In this document: positions 33,114 through 45,477 of the stretch, piece by piece
How positions within the stretch are numbered: position 1 is the stretch's first letter
Layout: the number at the start of each line of letters is the position of its first letter
Origin: Orbilia blumenaviensis
Lineage: Eukaryota > Ascomycota > Orbiliomycetes > Orbiliales > Orbiliaceae
DNA length: 64,000 bases
Assembly (NCBI GenBank): GCA_036872755.1
Contig: JAVHNS010000004.1
Coordinates: 620,001-684,000 of the forward strand
Direction of reading: 5' to 3'
Made by a program: the position numbers and the translations under genes
Notes under the pieces: model-generated
Told to the model about the DNA's origin: nothing
The model's input: only the letters and a program-made list of their open reading frames with translations
Databases searched by the model: none

Positions 33114-35285
33114 CTAGAGATAGGACAGGCTTGCACTTCCAACACACCGCCCATTCAGAAAAACGGAGAAGCTGACATCAGCTGATTGAAGCTTCATCCT
33201 CAGCTCATAGCTTACTTGGTATACTTTGGTGACAACCCCCTTATTTTTTTGATAACCCACCGGCAAGCTATCAAGAGATATGGATGAGAAATCGGCGCTG
33301 ATATTGCCCAGGACGTCGACACCTTTGACAGAAGAATTAGAGATAGCAATATAAGTTTGAGGTAATCCCTGGATTAGACCCACCTGAATCATCGACAAAA
33401 GTCGGGGCAGTCGGCTTCGTGCTACCATATAAAATAAAATGCCCAGCTTTCAAAAGATCATGACGGTTTCTGATTCTTTTATATAAGGAGAACGATAACT
33501 CCCTTTCTTCGCTATAGTCATCTCCCTAGGCATAAGCCATATGTTAGCAGGGTCGTATCTTGTAGGCGGCGACATCTAGAGAATACCTTTCCACCGCACC
33601 AGGTTACTTCTCCGGATGCTCTTAGTCCGGACTGAAATGGACAACTGTATGCCCTGGAGATATCATGTTTCCTATGATCAAAGGGGACACCGCATTCAAA
33701 GCCATAATGCTGGCGCAAGCGCCTTGACCTTATAGCAGGATCAAGGGCGTACACAACAGCACCCTTCATTATGGCAGACCAACTGATCCGTAGTAATTAG
33801 TATCCTAGTCTCCTAAATGAAAGTTTGGGGGGGAATACGAACGAGTCCTGGGGATTGATAATAGTTAAAGGAGGATCCTGCCTATCTGACCACTGTACCA
33901 AGGATTGGTAGAGATAATGAGATTCACCGAATCCCCCAACCAAAAAAATAGCCTAGACAAGTATTAACCCTGATCGTGAAAGATTAACGGGTGAAAATAA
34001 ACAGATAGCTTACTGAAACACCCTTTCCAGAATTTTGGACGCTTTTGACCTGGTCGTTAACAAGACTGATGACCTGCTGTACTACTGGTTCAAATAATTC
34101 CTCAAGCTCCTCTCTAGTCCGTGCGCTTGTGTTAATCGGTGGAAGTTTATTGCCATGGGATACACGTGATAACTTACGCCGTGAACTCTAGCTCGTTTTC
34201 CGAAATACCATTTGCTTCATCGTCCTCAACATCGACGGGAAGCTCGATATACCACACATCATTCGTAGTCTGACCGAAGCTTCTCTTTATGGAATCGAAA
34301 GTCTTCATAAGAGCACTTCCTTGCCCAAAGTCCTTTTTGTTCCAAATCCGGTCATCGTCAAATTTGGGGCCTATTTTCTGGCGGAGAAGTTGGATAAAAG
34401 CTTGGTCAATGTATGATGACCCACATTTCGCCCCAGTTCCCACTGCAGCCTCCCTTAGCCTGAAAGTGGGTTGTACCTTTTCGACTTCGTATGAAATCAA
34501 ATCAACGGTTCCGCCACCGGCGTCGCAGACAACGAAGGTGTCACCCTTAGCCAAAGAAGGTACAGCACCTGTAGATATGCGGCTGAAATTAGCCTCATGC
34601 ATTGCCTTTAGCACAAACAGAGCAGCAGCCTCAGGCTCAGAGACAAGAGACAATTTATCTGAGGGCCTGCTAGAAAATCCAGCTCGCACCGCAGCTAATT
34701 TTGTCGCATGTTGCGCTTGATGGCCCCAAATTGCCGGAACGGTGAAGATGAAGTGTATCGGAGTGAGATCCAAGGTATCGCGGAGTCTCCGTCGCAAAAT
34801 CTTCTCCATAAGTTCCCCGTAAAGAAGTTTAAGATAGTCAGTCGAAACATTGAGGGCGGACTTGTTAGGCGGAAGCTTAATTTCATCTAATGATGTGCTT
34901 CCATCCTGATATAACCCCGATCCGCCCTTGACATCAAGCAATAGCTTGAACCGGTTGTATATAATAGCAGAGTTTGCCACTTGGCGTCTCTCACAAGCCA
35001 GCGAAGCTTCGCTACCCCATCGAGGATCTCTCCCATTAACATAGCGGATTTCTGTGGGAACCTTCGGAGCAACCCCGTTATTACTCCATGATGTAACAAC
35101 GTCAATGTCTCTGAGTTCTTTCTGGTTCCAATGACAAAATGCAATGCCTGTAAAATACGTCGCTCAGGGTTCACCGCAAGTTAGACCTACTAGATCTATA
35201 AAAACGAAGGATAATAACCGAATACTTCCGTACCTGAATAAGTAGTACCAAAATCTACCGCCACAATCAACCTTTCTCTTTCCAT
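33114..35285 (-). CDS. Hsp70-like (HSPA12-type) ATPase A (596 aa)
   Basis: Seven exons on the minus strand: 35285-35234, 35147-34178, 34125-34014, 33952-33843, 33782-33587, 33525-33384 and 33322-33114. The spliced product has an Hsp70/actin-type nucleotide-binding fold. Phosphate-1 is VAVDFGTTYSG (residues about 8-18), FTVPAIWGHQAQ lies in subdomain IB, phosphate-2 is VCDAGGGTVDL (about 222-233), and the adenosine motif is IFLVGGFGES (about 380-390). It is shorter than cytosolic Hsp70, lacks an EEVD tail, and has a short beta-rich C-terminus (VSYELRMKLQSADVSFSVF). This is typical of the expanded fungal Hsp70-like family related to animal HSPA12. Two acceptors are AAG rather than YAG (before 34125 and 33322), and one donor is GTTCGT. 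It is head-to-head with coiled-coil partner A and paralogous to ATPase B. The substrate is unknown. Confidence 0.85.
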
Positions 35286-36693
35286 CTCCGAAATTGGCCT
35301 AATAGATTATAGCAATACGACAGTAGACTCGAGTGTATTTTGACTTTTACGACAGTCACCGGCTGACAGCTCGCAATATTTTTTTTTTTTTTTTGGAATT
35401 AGAAGAACACCCTTAGGGTACAATAATAACAATTAAAGTGGAGAGGCTTGGTTGAATGTTAATGTGAATGTGGATGTGGATTTGAACGTGAACATTGGAG
35501 ATGATCAAAAACTTTCGCGCGCGGTAGTGACCAAGCTGGCCCTTAATATGTACTTATAAAAGCTTAAGCATTTACTCAAGGACTTACCTCTTAAGGTGAG
35601 TTTGTATGTGAGCGCCCGTATCTGCGGGGTAAAGGGCACAGGGCCAGTACCTGGACCTTGCAAGAAAGTACCGGAGAGCAATCTATAGAAGCTGACAACC
35701 AGCTCTTTAGGCGACCAGGCTGTCGTATACGTGTGCACATGCCACTTCGATTGTGGGGAATCCTATAGTTGACTGAAACTATCTAGGTACTTAACTTCGA
35801 GGATCGACTTTTCAATCCAGTGTAAACGCATGAATAAGGACAATAAATATAGATACAATTTATTTACTTATTTATTTATGTATTAGTATTGGCTTGGTAT
35901 CTAAGCCACGTAGACCGTAGGCGCATACCTAGAATGCATTACCTACGGGACGGCGCGTGTTGTTGTTGGAATGGATTCAGGCACCCTTTGAGGTCTTTGC
36001 TGCATCTCTTTAGCGCCCTGCCCATAACCAACCGTACCTTACTGTGCCTGAATTTCGAACCCATGTCAATGCATCACGCATAATCCAGCCTGCAGTCAAC
36101 ATCAGGTATGTTTAACCCCTCTAGATACCCGCCATCGGAGACTCTGATCAGCTGAGCCAAACCCCACATTCATTTGCATGATAGCCTCAGGCACCCTTTT
36201 TCTGAGTTCTATAGGACATATGCGTTTTCAGGGTCAAAGTCAGGACCTCCAGTACTCTTACAGAGAATTTACTAAATTGGACTGCTTGTGACATTGTATG
36301 CATTGCTATTTGCATCTGGTTCCTGGAGCCCCGCTGTCCTCCATTCCGTCAACAAACCTTTCTACTAACCACTATATACTTCAGTGAGTAATTATCTGAA
36401 GTCGCTATATATAGCCATACCCATCTACTTACTTGAGTACCTGCCCTCATACAGATCTCAACCGGGGAGTTATCGAATGGTGATATTGGCCACGATTTTG
36501 GTATAGGCGTCCTAAAGTATTGCTTCCTCTCAGCTAAGCATTGCGGCTGCTGCGAAACCTCGAAGATCTGGTATTGTTCCCTTTCCCCCAAACATTCATC
36601 TATGATATCGTAAGCTTCCCCGGCCGAATTATTAACAGTAACTGACCTGAACTCTGACAGTTTATAAACAGATTGTATTACCAGAATTTCTAG
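35286..36693. other. Divergent intergenic region of module A
   Basis: About 1.4 kb separating the Hsp70-like A start codon from its partner's tentative start. It includes an 18-T homopolymer near 35378-35395 and a degenerate AATGTG/GATGTG hexamer array at about 35459-35484. No gene was seen. Confidence 0.45.
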
Positions 36694-38656
36694 ATGATGA
36701 ACTCTGTGTGGAAAGCCGTGGTCGGGAAGTCGAAGGGATCTGATGAAAACAGCAAGATTTCGAACGGTCTATATAGTGGCTCCCCTGCCCAGGGACGTTC
36801 ACAAAACCGCACTAGCTTTAGTGCGGCTAAAACCCGTGAAGTAGGTCCATTTTGGTCTCGTAAACCAACCTCCACGAAGTGGCCCGACCACACCACGATC
36901 CTTATGCCATATGGTTGAATACGGCGGTATATTAATCCTGATCTCAATACTCTAGGCGGGTCCAGCATCCACGAGACATTTGCATAATGCTGATAACAAA
37001 TATTACCGGCATCGACAGCGTGATCCTCCCGTTAAAACCTCTTCTTCGACGGAGAGACCGCCTCGGACCACGAAACAACCAGGAGCATGTAACCATGAAC
37101 GAGGTCCGGGCCCTAGCGATGTCGATTCCCAGAAGTTGCCCGAATCAGACGTTCTTGATAAAAAAAACAACACTCTATTGGCCGATACTTCCTCTAGGCC
37201 ATTGGAAATGGGCCAAGAAACGTCTTTCGATTGCCTTGACCCCAGTACCCCATCCTCCAGCGATACAGGCTCAGTTACCACTGATGAGCTTTGGCAAGGC
37301 AATAGAAAGAGTGAGTCCTCGTCTTTGATCGGCGTATTAACACAGCTGTATGCGCCTACCTGATGTATTAACTAAAATATAATGATAGGACCTCGCGCCG
37401 TTCAGACATGCGAAGAATGCGAGCTCTGTTATGCTTCACAAGAAATAGACACATTGAAGAAAAATCTGAAGGAAGCGCAAGCCGCCCATTATGAAGCCGT
37501 TGATTCTTTGAGGCAGGCTCAGAGCGAAGTGCGAAATCTCGAAAATCAGTTGCGGCAAGCAAACCACCAGTTCCAATCAGTGATGAAAGGTAACGCCGAA
37601 GTCGAAGCAAGACTGCAAGATGAGTGTTCTCATTTGAGAAAGATGCTCCAAAAGAGCGAATCGGAAATAGGGAACCTCCAACGCACCGAACTTGCTATGT
37701 TCCATCGTCGACAGCCATTAATGGATGAAAAGGCTAAAGACGACCTCCGCGATCGCCTTCGTGTGAAGGTTCAAGCGATAAGTCGACCACATTTCCGAAA
37801 GTCCAGTTGGCGGATGAGCGCTGAGAAGCATCTCAATCTCGATCAAATATTTCCTGAAATGTTTGCTTCAGGGTGGGCATTAAAGGGTCATTGGCCATCC
37901 ATCTGCGATCATCCCGACTTTTCTACGACTGCATTTGTAGACGCAGTGCTCTTTAGTATAATTACAACCAAGTTCTTTAAGAATCCCTTTTTCAGAACTG
38001 AGCATAACCCAGCTTTCAAAAACATGCTTGACAAAGTCTATTTGCAGAGCAATGCGAATGGAATAGGGGATGCAAATTCCTGGAGAGAAAAAACCGCTAG
38101 TTTACTGAAGGGCCTTTCACTCACCACCAATCCGCTCTTACCCGAACTAACGGACGACAATCCTTCCTCGGACTTGATCATAAATCAGACCTCCGACAAA
38201 ATACTAGCTTTACTCAGCACCTTCAAAAGCCTCTACACTGAAGTAACCCCATCAGAGCTCACTAAACTTAGCGACAAGGTTGAGGATTTAGTACATGCAT
38301 CTGCGGCTCTTGCAGAAGATTGGCACTGCAATGAATTCCGCGTGGTCATTATTGACTTAGATTGGCTTAAAGACAATCAGGTCGAATGGAGGAGCGAATT
38401 GGGATCCAAGTATTGTACGCCAAAAAATAAGACGCTTGAGGAAAATGTCAACTACGATCTTGTGGCGGTGATTTCACCAGGCTTCATTCGTTATCAAAGG
38501 GGAGATAATTCAGGCCAAGAGGTTGAAATCGTTTGGGAGAAGGCAATGGTTCTGGTCGATGAAGTCCAGGGGTGTACGATCGGTGATTTCAGGGACGGTA
38601 AAGCTCGTTTCGAGGATGCTGATCCTATGGAGACTGATGCATGGCACGGGGCGTGA
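36694..38656 (+). CDS. Coiled-coil partner protein A with shared C-terminal domain (about 568 aa)
   Basis: Exons 36694-36840 (tentative), 37019-37310 and 37389-38656. The second splice is firm: AGAAAGA joins GACCTCGC and restores frame. The first exon rests only on a fitting GTAGGT donor and CGACAG acceptor. The N-terminal third is basic, Ser/Thr/Pro-rich and disordered. A tight Cys cluster, CEECELC, sits at residues about 154-160. Next comes a heptad-rich coiled coil (about 164-255), then a helical C-terminal domain (about 259-540) containing FVDAVLFSIITTKFFKNPFF, AEDWHC and YDLVAVISPGFIRYQRG. That domain is recognisably shared with partner B and with the orphan at 45478-46857. I know no named family for it. 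Its divergence from an Hsp70-like ATPase gene suggests a functional pair. Confidence 0.7.
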
Positions 38657-40091
38657 AATATGGTGGATGCTATACGAGACTAAGTTTGATCGTCCCTCGG
38701 GCTGACTTCGGCCGCTTTCACTTTTAAAATGATTGCCCGCGTTATGATGGTTGCATGATAAGGGCACTAAAATTATTGTTTTACACTTTTGTATTTGAAG
38801 GGTACAAAATCAATTACGGTTCTAATATGGGGCATAGTAGGAGCTATAGGGGTCTTAAGATTAAGAAAAGTGCGAAAGGTTAGGACTAATGGTTAAATAT
38901 AGCTGTAGGTGTAATAACCTGGGCCCTATGCCTGTAACCTCTTTATTATTATTATAGCTCTGTATATAAGCTCCCCGCCCCCAGGGCCCACTTAAGAGAG
39001 ATACCTATTTTATCTATTACCCTGAGCATACTACAATAGGTCTATAAGCCTAGAACAAATTTAAGAACGCGCGGGTCCGTCTCACCAATACCAATCGACT
39101 TCATATACTGATAAGACTAGTGGAACTGCTAAAGGGCAACTGTATAATAAATCCTCCTCTTTCGCAAACTACGAGGGTCTGGCAGGGTAATAGAAGGATA
39201 TATTTATCCTAGTTCATTCTTAGAGACCATCACTATCCACCAGGACTACATGTATAAAGCAGACAACATGGGCCACGAAAATCACACAACCCTAAACTTT
39301 AGATCACCGGTCAGGTCATACACAATGCGGAAGTCTTCTGAGCTACAATACTCCCGCAAACATTTAGTATTAGAAAATGTACCAACAGACTACGGATTTG
39401 TGTCTGTCTGGGCTCTCGGGACCATGACAGACCTCGAAGCTCCAACTACCCACGCAACACAATTGTGACACTAAGTACAACGCGCAAGACCAATGGGCGG
39501 CGCCCGGATTGCAGACTCTCATTATCGTATCCTCAAGCCAATCAATTACTTAAGTAAGCAAGTATCCTTCTTTTCTTCTTTCCTTAATGGAAAAACCTGA
39601 ATTTCAAGATTTCGAATTCGACGGGATCACTAGTCCGGAAATATACTTTCATCGTTTGTGCGTGCGTCCCACTTCAGCCGCTCACCAATTGACCAACCAA
39701 TAGGCGTTTTTCGGGGACTAGTTCTGGCCGATGGCCAGCAGATCCCTAAACTTCTTTGGGGGTTTCAACTTTTGAGCAGGATCGCAGGTGCTTAGTTGCC
39801 ATATGAGCACGTGCATTCGTGGCTGCATGCCCAGAAATATGAGGGCCGAAAGCTTGTTTATCAAAACACGATAACAACGACCGCGACCGGGCAATAGTTG
39901 GCATTTAAGATTTATGTCGGTCGGATAGCTAGCAAGGGAAGCTCGAGGGATCAGCTGCTAATTGCGCAATCACACCTCCGACTATATATAGCTATAAAAA
40001 CCCCGCCATGTCTCTACTCGCGAGTACCATGTTGGAATATTTTAAACGACATAGCCAATTATCCAATTAAACCTAGGTCTTGAGAACTACT
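38657..40091. other. Intergenic, possible decayed repeat
   Basis: About 1.4 kb. The stretch 38800-39200 has many TA/TAG-rich words and scattered GGGCCC blocks that look like decayed mobile DNA, but no terminal repeats or coding remnant could be defined. Confidence 0.3.
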
Positions 40092-42108
40092 ATGACGAAT
40101 CAGACCGTTCATATCGGTTCCTGGATTGATTGGAATGCCACCTCTCCAGCATCTAGACACATCCTCACACTCTCATCTACCTCTGGAGCATTGTTTAACA
40201 ATGCTCTCCTTCTACTCATAACCTTTGTCGGAACACGCTTCTGGTTTATCATAACATTTATTATTCATCGGCGGGGCAAGCATGACACTAGACGCGACGG
40301 ACTACGGCGTATGGTTGAGGTTATCTTACGGAACCAGAGTGCCCTTTCGGCATTTGGATACATTGTGAAAGCTTCTTCGGCATGGAAAGGCGCCGCGCCG
40401 CTTAGATCTAGATGGATAGCAAGAGTGATGGCGTTGCTAGCAATTCTCAATGTTCTCGCATGGGCTGGAGCCGGCCTTGCAGAAACTCTTGTTATAGTTG
40501 GCCCCATAGTTCAAGCATCGAGTAACAGGTGTGGGTATTATCTCCCGGACCTGACACTTGAAAGCGAAACGTCAAACCTTATCAGAGACTGGACCTTGGA
40601 TCTTACACGCGCGGCCCAATTACATATATCTACGTGCACAAAACCGGGTTCAAGCAACTGTGGTCGTCTCATTTCTCCTATCGTAGACTTTCAGTTGACT
40701 CACAATGCGACGTGTCCCTTTGGAAATGGGCTTTGCTCTGAAGGTCCTCGGTCGGCTCTTAACATTGATACCGGGAATATATCTAGTGCAGACTTGGGTT
40801 TTAATATCCCCAAGCCATTTACTGTCCGGCATACAATGCAATGTAGCCCCATAAAATCGATCGGGAACGTCTATAACGTTAGCTGGGCGGCTTTATCAAC
40901 AGGCGAATATGCGAGCGAATATTTATACTACGGGCCTTTTCAAACGTCTTCCGGGCCATTGCAGGATCCGGCTGGAAATGACGCAACTTTTCAGTACAAC
41001 CAAGCTCTGATAATTTATCAAAAGGGCTATATCCTCAGGTAAGCGGCAATTTTAATTGTGTTTTTCTGAAAACAGGGTGGATTTTGGTTGACGGTATGGC
41101 AGCTCCGAGTCTTGGTCTATAGCCGATAGAGCGGATGATGGTACTCTAAGATGGAGTCCCATCTCAGCGTTACTGTCGTCTCCGTCTGATTCCTCGATAT
41201 ATTTCCTCTCGGCTGGTACCCTCGCATACCCAACAACGCAGAACGATCCATGGTTTCGAACTGACTCAGTATATCCCTTCGCGCTGCAACCAGTCTCGGT
41301 ACTGGCGTGCCTCGAACAGCGTCAGTTCTGTAACCCCTCGAATGGGAGATGCGATACACCAGCGACTAGTCGTATATCAGCCTCTAACTCCACTGTGTTG
41401 GGGTGGGACAATCTTCAAGCTGATGCCGTTAAGGTCCTTGATCGCATTACGTTCCCATTCTTTCCTATATCTTATCTAGTGGATAATCGTGGCGCGTCTC
41501 TGCTTCTAGCGGACGCCCAGACGACAAACGGCAGGTCCACAAATCTCTCGTCCGAACAATGGAAGCTTGAGGTTGTCAATTTTATGAACATCGCGCTTGC
41601 GGGGCTAAAAATGGCCATCGTCCGGTTCGGCACTGGCGAACAGCAACAAGGTCCGGGATATCAAAGATTCCTGGCTGATAGCGAGGTTTGCAAACGCAGA
41701 ATGATAAAGTTCCGTGATGATACTGGACGGTATACCTCGTATAGTCTGTCAGGGATTCTGATTATCATATTTGTTGGGCTTGCTATAATAGTGTTGTCGT
41801 TCTTGGTGGAGCCTATCTTCGAGAGATTGGCCAGGACTTCGACTGGAAGTATGAGGGAAAAATATGAAGCTTGGAAACAAGATGAATTGCTAATGCTGTA
41901 CACTGCATCTATGGAAAGAATTGGTGTCGGACCATGGGTTATGGGGAAATATGATATTCCGATTAGTGCGCCTGGTGTGCTTATGCTGGAATCTGGGGGC
42001 GGAATGCCTGCTGCAAGACCCGAGCTTGTTGTTGGGAAGTCGGAACCTATTCCATTAGGCCAAAACCATGCGCATAATGGGTTTTCAAGAGGAACTCATT
42101 ATACCTAG
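40092..42108 (+). CDS. Large fungal membrane protein with Cys-rich ectodomain (650 aa)
   Basis: Two exons (40092-41038 and 41103-42108); removal of the 64-nt intron joins KGYILS to SESWSIADRADDG. Hydrophobic helices occur near residues 36-55 (NALLLLITFVGTRFWFIITF), about 118-138 (VMALLAILNVLAWAGAGLAE), and near the C-terminus (SGILIIIFVGLAIIVLSFLV). Between them is a long, glycosylation-site-rich segment with paired cysteines (SSNRCGYYLPD, CTKPGSSNC, CPFGNGLC, ACLEQRQFCNP and GRCDTP). The LRWSPIS, NDPWF and CLEQRQFCNP elements match a widespread Pezizomycotina family of multipass proteins with no assigned function. It follows partner A on the same strand, 1.4 kb downstream. The first ATG after an in-frame TTG was taken as the start. 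Confidence 0.72.
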
Positions 42109-43149
42109 AATGTTTAATACCCCCTCTGCTTGTGTATTTAAGACGTTGGAAATATCTCTTTCAATCTGCAAGGCAACAGCGTCCAATAAGTTGCAAGGGA
42201 GAACCGCTAACAAGGCTGCGCGTTGTGGCTTTAGTTATGTGTTGGAGCGTTGCATTCCGTTCTATACTCTAAATTTAGCATAGCGTCAGCCAACGGTTCG
42301 AAGGAGAGGGTTCGGAAATGTCGCCCGACGCGACGCGAGTGCTGGCTCGCAATAGAGAGTATAGACACATTCTGATCTTCATAATGAATTTGGAACCTAG
42401 TGAGCCAAGGACGGTTCTGCTGGATGTGATACTATCATACACGCAGATTAGATATACATCGCGGGGGCGATCTATAAAATGCAAGATAAAACCTCGCGCA
42501 GAGTGCTGATATGAATGGAGCCGCAAACATGACAAAATGTGCCGAAGTCCGGAAACCGTCCTTGGCTAAATTGGTACCCCTGAGGCTTTCGACTGGCTGA
42601 ATTCAATACGCGGCCCCACACTCCCGCGAAACATGCCGACGGTGGGCGTACTATGCCTGTCCGAGATGCCAGTTCGACGTTTATGGCAAGGACAAGAAAA
42701 TTGGCGGGTGTGGCTATTTTGGGCAAGACAGCTTCCGCGCTTGAACGAGATGAGGACCTCTCTGACATGGCGCCCGAGTTCCAATCTCCGCCATAGTTAG
42801 CCAGCTTTGCCCTCTCAAGCTTGCAAGGTGACAGCTCGAATTACTCGATCAGGCGTCCCCTTTCGTGGCATTCCACGCCCTGACGTTCTCATACCATTGA
42901 ACCCGCACTATTGAAGGGTGACGCCGATCCTCGAAACTTTCGCAAACGGTGTCCTTCTCCTGGCTTTAGATCTTAGTATCAAGTCCCTACGTTAGAAACC
43001 CGCCGCAGTTGCGAGAACTTATGGAGGAGCTTTGCGCCAGATTTTCGACTTCAATCCTCCGTATATAACCTTGAGGGGATCCCTCAGTTTCCTGTATCCG
43101 GCTTCCTTTGTTTACGTCCCGCGGCGCGTTACCGTCCCTTAACCAAACC
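42109..43149. other. Intergenic upstream of the GH47 gene
   Basis: About 1 kb with short overlapping ORFs only. Composition is less AT-rich than other spacers. Confidence 0.4.
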
Positions 43150-44971
43150 ATGTATGGACTCCCGAGGCGATCTCGGGCTCTGCTGCTAGGGCTGATCCTC
43201 TTCGTCGTTGGCTCAACGATGTATCTGAGATCGGAAAGGCTCTCGACAGTGGAACCAATATCAACATATTTTCCACATAGCGGGATACATCTAGACCGCA
43301 GCGTGTTGAAGTCCCGGGCCGATGCGATCAAGGAAGCCTACGTACATTCATGGCATGGCTACATACAATATGGCTTCCCAATGGATGAACTGCTGCCAAT
43401 GTCGAAGCGGGGTGGTAATTCAATGTAAGAAGCTGTGTTAACCACCTACGGGTATCGAGTATTTGTACGCTGACAAAGTATGTAATCTTATGCAGGAGCG
43501 GATGGGGTGCGAGCGTTATCGACGGTATCGGAACGGCAGTATTGATGGAACTCCCCGAAGTTGTCGAAGAGCAGCTTAAATTTATCTCACAAATCGATTA
43601 TACGAAATGTGAACATCAGATCAACCTCTTTGAAACGACTATAAGGTACCTCGGTGGGATGGTTTCGGCATATGACCTGCTGGCGGGACCGTATTCTAAA
43701 TTCATCCAATCCGGGATGGGTGAGAAGGTAAATATCGAATAAGGGTTTATGCTTTGTGGAGTGATGGTTGCTAACGGGACACGCTGTAGAACCACGCCCT
43801 CGTACACTCGTTACTCAAACAATCTGTTGTCCTTGCCGACGCCCTTAAATGGTCTTTCAACACTACTTCCGGTATTCCTATGCCCTTCTTCATGCTCCAC
43901 GACAGGAGAATAAAATCGGAGGATATCAATAGTATCGCTGGATTTGGAACGCTGGTTCTTGAGTGGACTCGGCTATCGGATTTGACAGGCGACCCGCAAT
44001 ATGCCACCATGTCTCAGCGCGCACAGGAGTACCTGCTGAAGGTGGAGAATCCAGAGATCGGAGAGCCATTCCCAGGCTTGCTTGGGACCCATGTGCGGCT
44101 TAATGATGGCAAATTTGTGGACAGCCATGGTGGATGGGGTGCAATGGGTGATAGCTACTATGAGTACCTTATTAAGATGTACGCTTACGACCCTGCGCGG
44201 TTCAAGCGGTACATGCGTAGGTAGGTTCTTCATGCCCAAAGGTGTTTGGAAGATATTTGTTAACTGGTCGCATGCAGATGGGTCGAAGCAGCCGAATCCA
44301 CCATGACTTACCTCACATCGGTTCCAGGACCCTCCACTAGGCCCCGCTCAAATCTAATCTTCGTGGGAGAATACAGTAATGGGAAACAAGTTTCGATGCG
44401 CGGTTCCCACCTCGCATGTTTCATAGGGGGCAATTTCCTCCTTGGCGGTCAACTTCTCGGCGAAATGAAATATAATATATACGGCCTCCAACTTGTGGAG
44501 GGCTGCCGCGCGACATACGCTAAATCGCCATCAGGTATCGGCCCGGAACGGTTTGGATGGGATGAGAGCCTCGTGCCATCGAATCAAAGGGAATTCTTTG
44601 CCCGAAATGGCTGGTACTATAGCGGCGAGATAGACTATCGACTGAGGCCCGAAGTGATTGAAAGTTACTACCATGCTTGGGTAGTTACAAGAGACGACAA
44701 GTATCGTGACTGGGCTTGGGAGGCCTTTGTAGCCATCAACCGCACATGCAGGACGGAGCACGGTTTCACGTCCATCAGCGATGTGTCTAGGGAGGATGGA
44801 GGGAACAAAGATGACAAACAGGAGAGCTTCTGGTTCGCCGAAGTCCTGAAATATCTCTTCTTGATATTCAACGAAGAAGGGATTCAAGCCAAAGAAAATA
44901 TTGGATTTGTCCCTGGCAAGAACCAGAAATGGGTTTTCAATACCGAAGCCCACCCTATTCGAAGATATTAG
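43150..44971 (+). CDS. GH47 class I alpha-1,2-mannosidase-like protein (543 aa)
   Basis: Four exons (43150-43424, 43496-43727, 43790-44220 and 44278-44971). An N-terminal signal-anchor helix (ALLLGLILFVVGSTMYL) follows a basic PRRSR, giving type II Golgi/ER-like topology. GH47 landmarks appear in order: GWGASVIDGIGTAVLM, LFETTIRYLGGMVSAYDLL, FGTLVLEWTRLSDLTG, MGDSYYEYLIKMY, CFIGGNFLLGG, LRPEVIES, DKQESFWFAEVLKYLFLIF and the Ca-binding NTEAHP. Family members trim alpha-1,2-mannose from N-glycans. Two conserved active-site acids look replaced. The Glu ten residues before the Asp of VID is Ser (NSMSGWG), and the Glu of the usual AE-x-G-x-L-x-LE block is Gly (IAGFGTLVLEW). The remaining acids (D of GDSYYEY, E of RPE, E of QESF) are present. 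It may be inactive or altered. Confidence 0.88.
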
Positions 44972-45477
44972 ATGGGAGTCTTTCGGTTGGAATGTTCGGT
45001 TATTCATATTGTATCAATTATCAGTTTGCACCGCGTCTCTTTTGGCGTGATTGGGGGGTATAAAAGTTCGACCACTGCATAAAGTACTCTAAAATTTCCT
45101 AGCATCTTGACGTCATATTCGATTATGGTCTCCTATCATTGTAGTTTCCACACCTAGACAGGACATCTGCGGCGTTTTCAAGGGTATTGAACATTTTAGT
45201 CTTTTATTACAAGTTATTTATTGCTATTAAGTCTATTGAATGAAGCTAAGCCTGTTATACACGCGTAACATGCATATGTATTGAATTCATCCCTTTCTAT
45301 TTTACTACCATTAGTGCACTGGTCTATCTCCGCCAGGGCTATACCATGATGTACCCTCTTCCCTATCCATAGGTTTGCGAATCACCGTGTTCAACCTGGA
45401 ACTCCTATCAGTATACATATACAATCGTAGTTTTCAAGGGATTCCAATATATGTCCCATGTACTAATCAAGCTTAAC
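44972..45477. other. Intergenic between convergent genes
   Basis: About 500 bases of AT-rich sequence between the GH47 and orphan partner C 3' ends. Nothing distinctive was seen. Confidence 0.4.
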
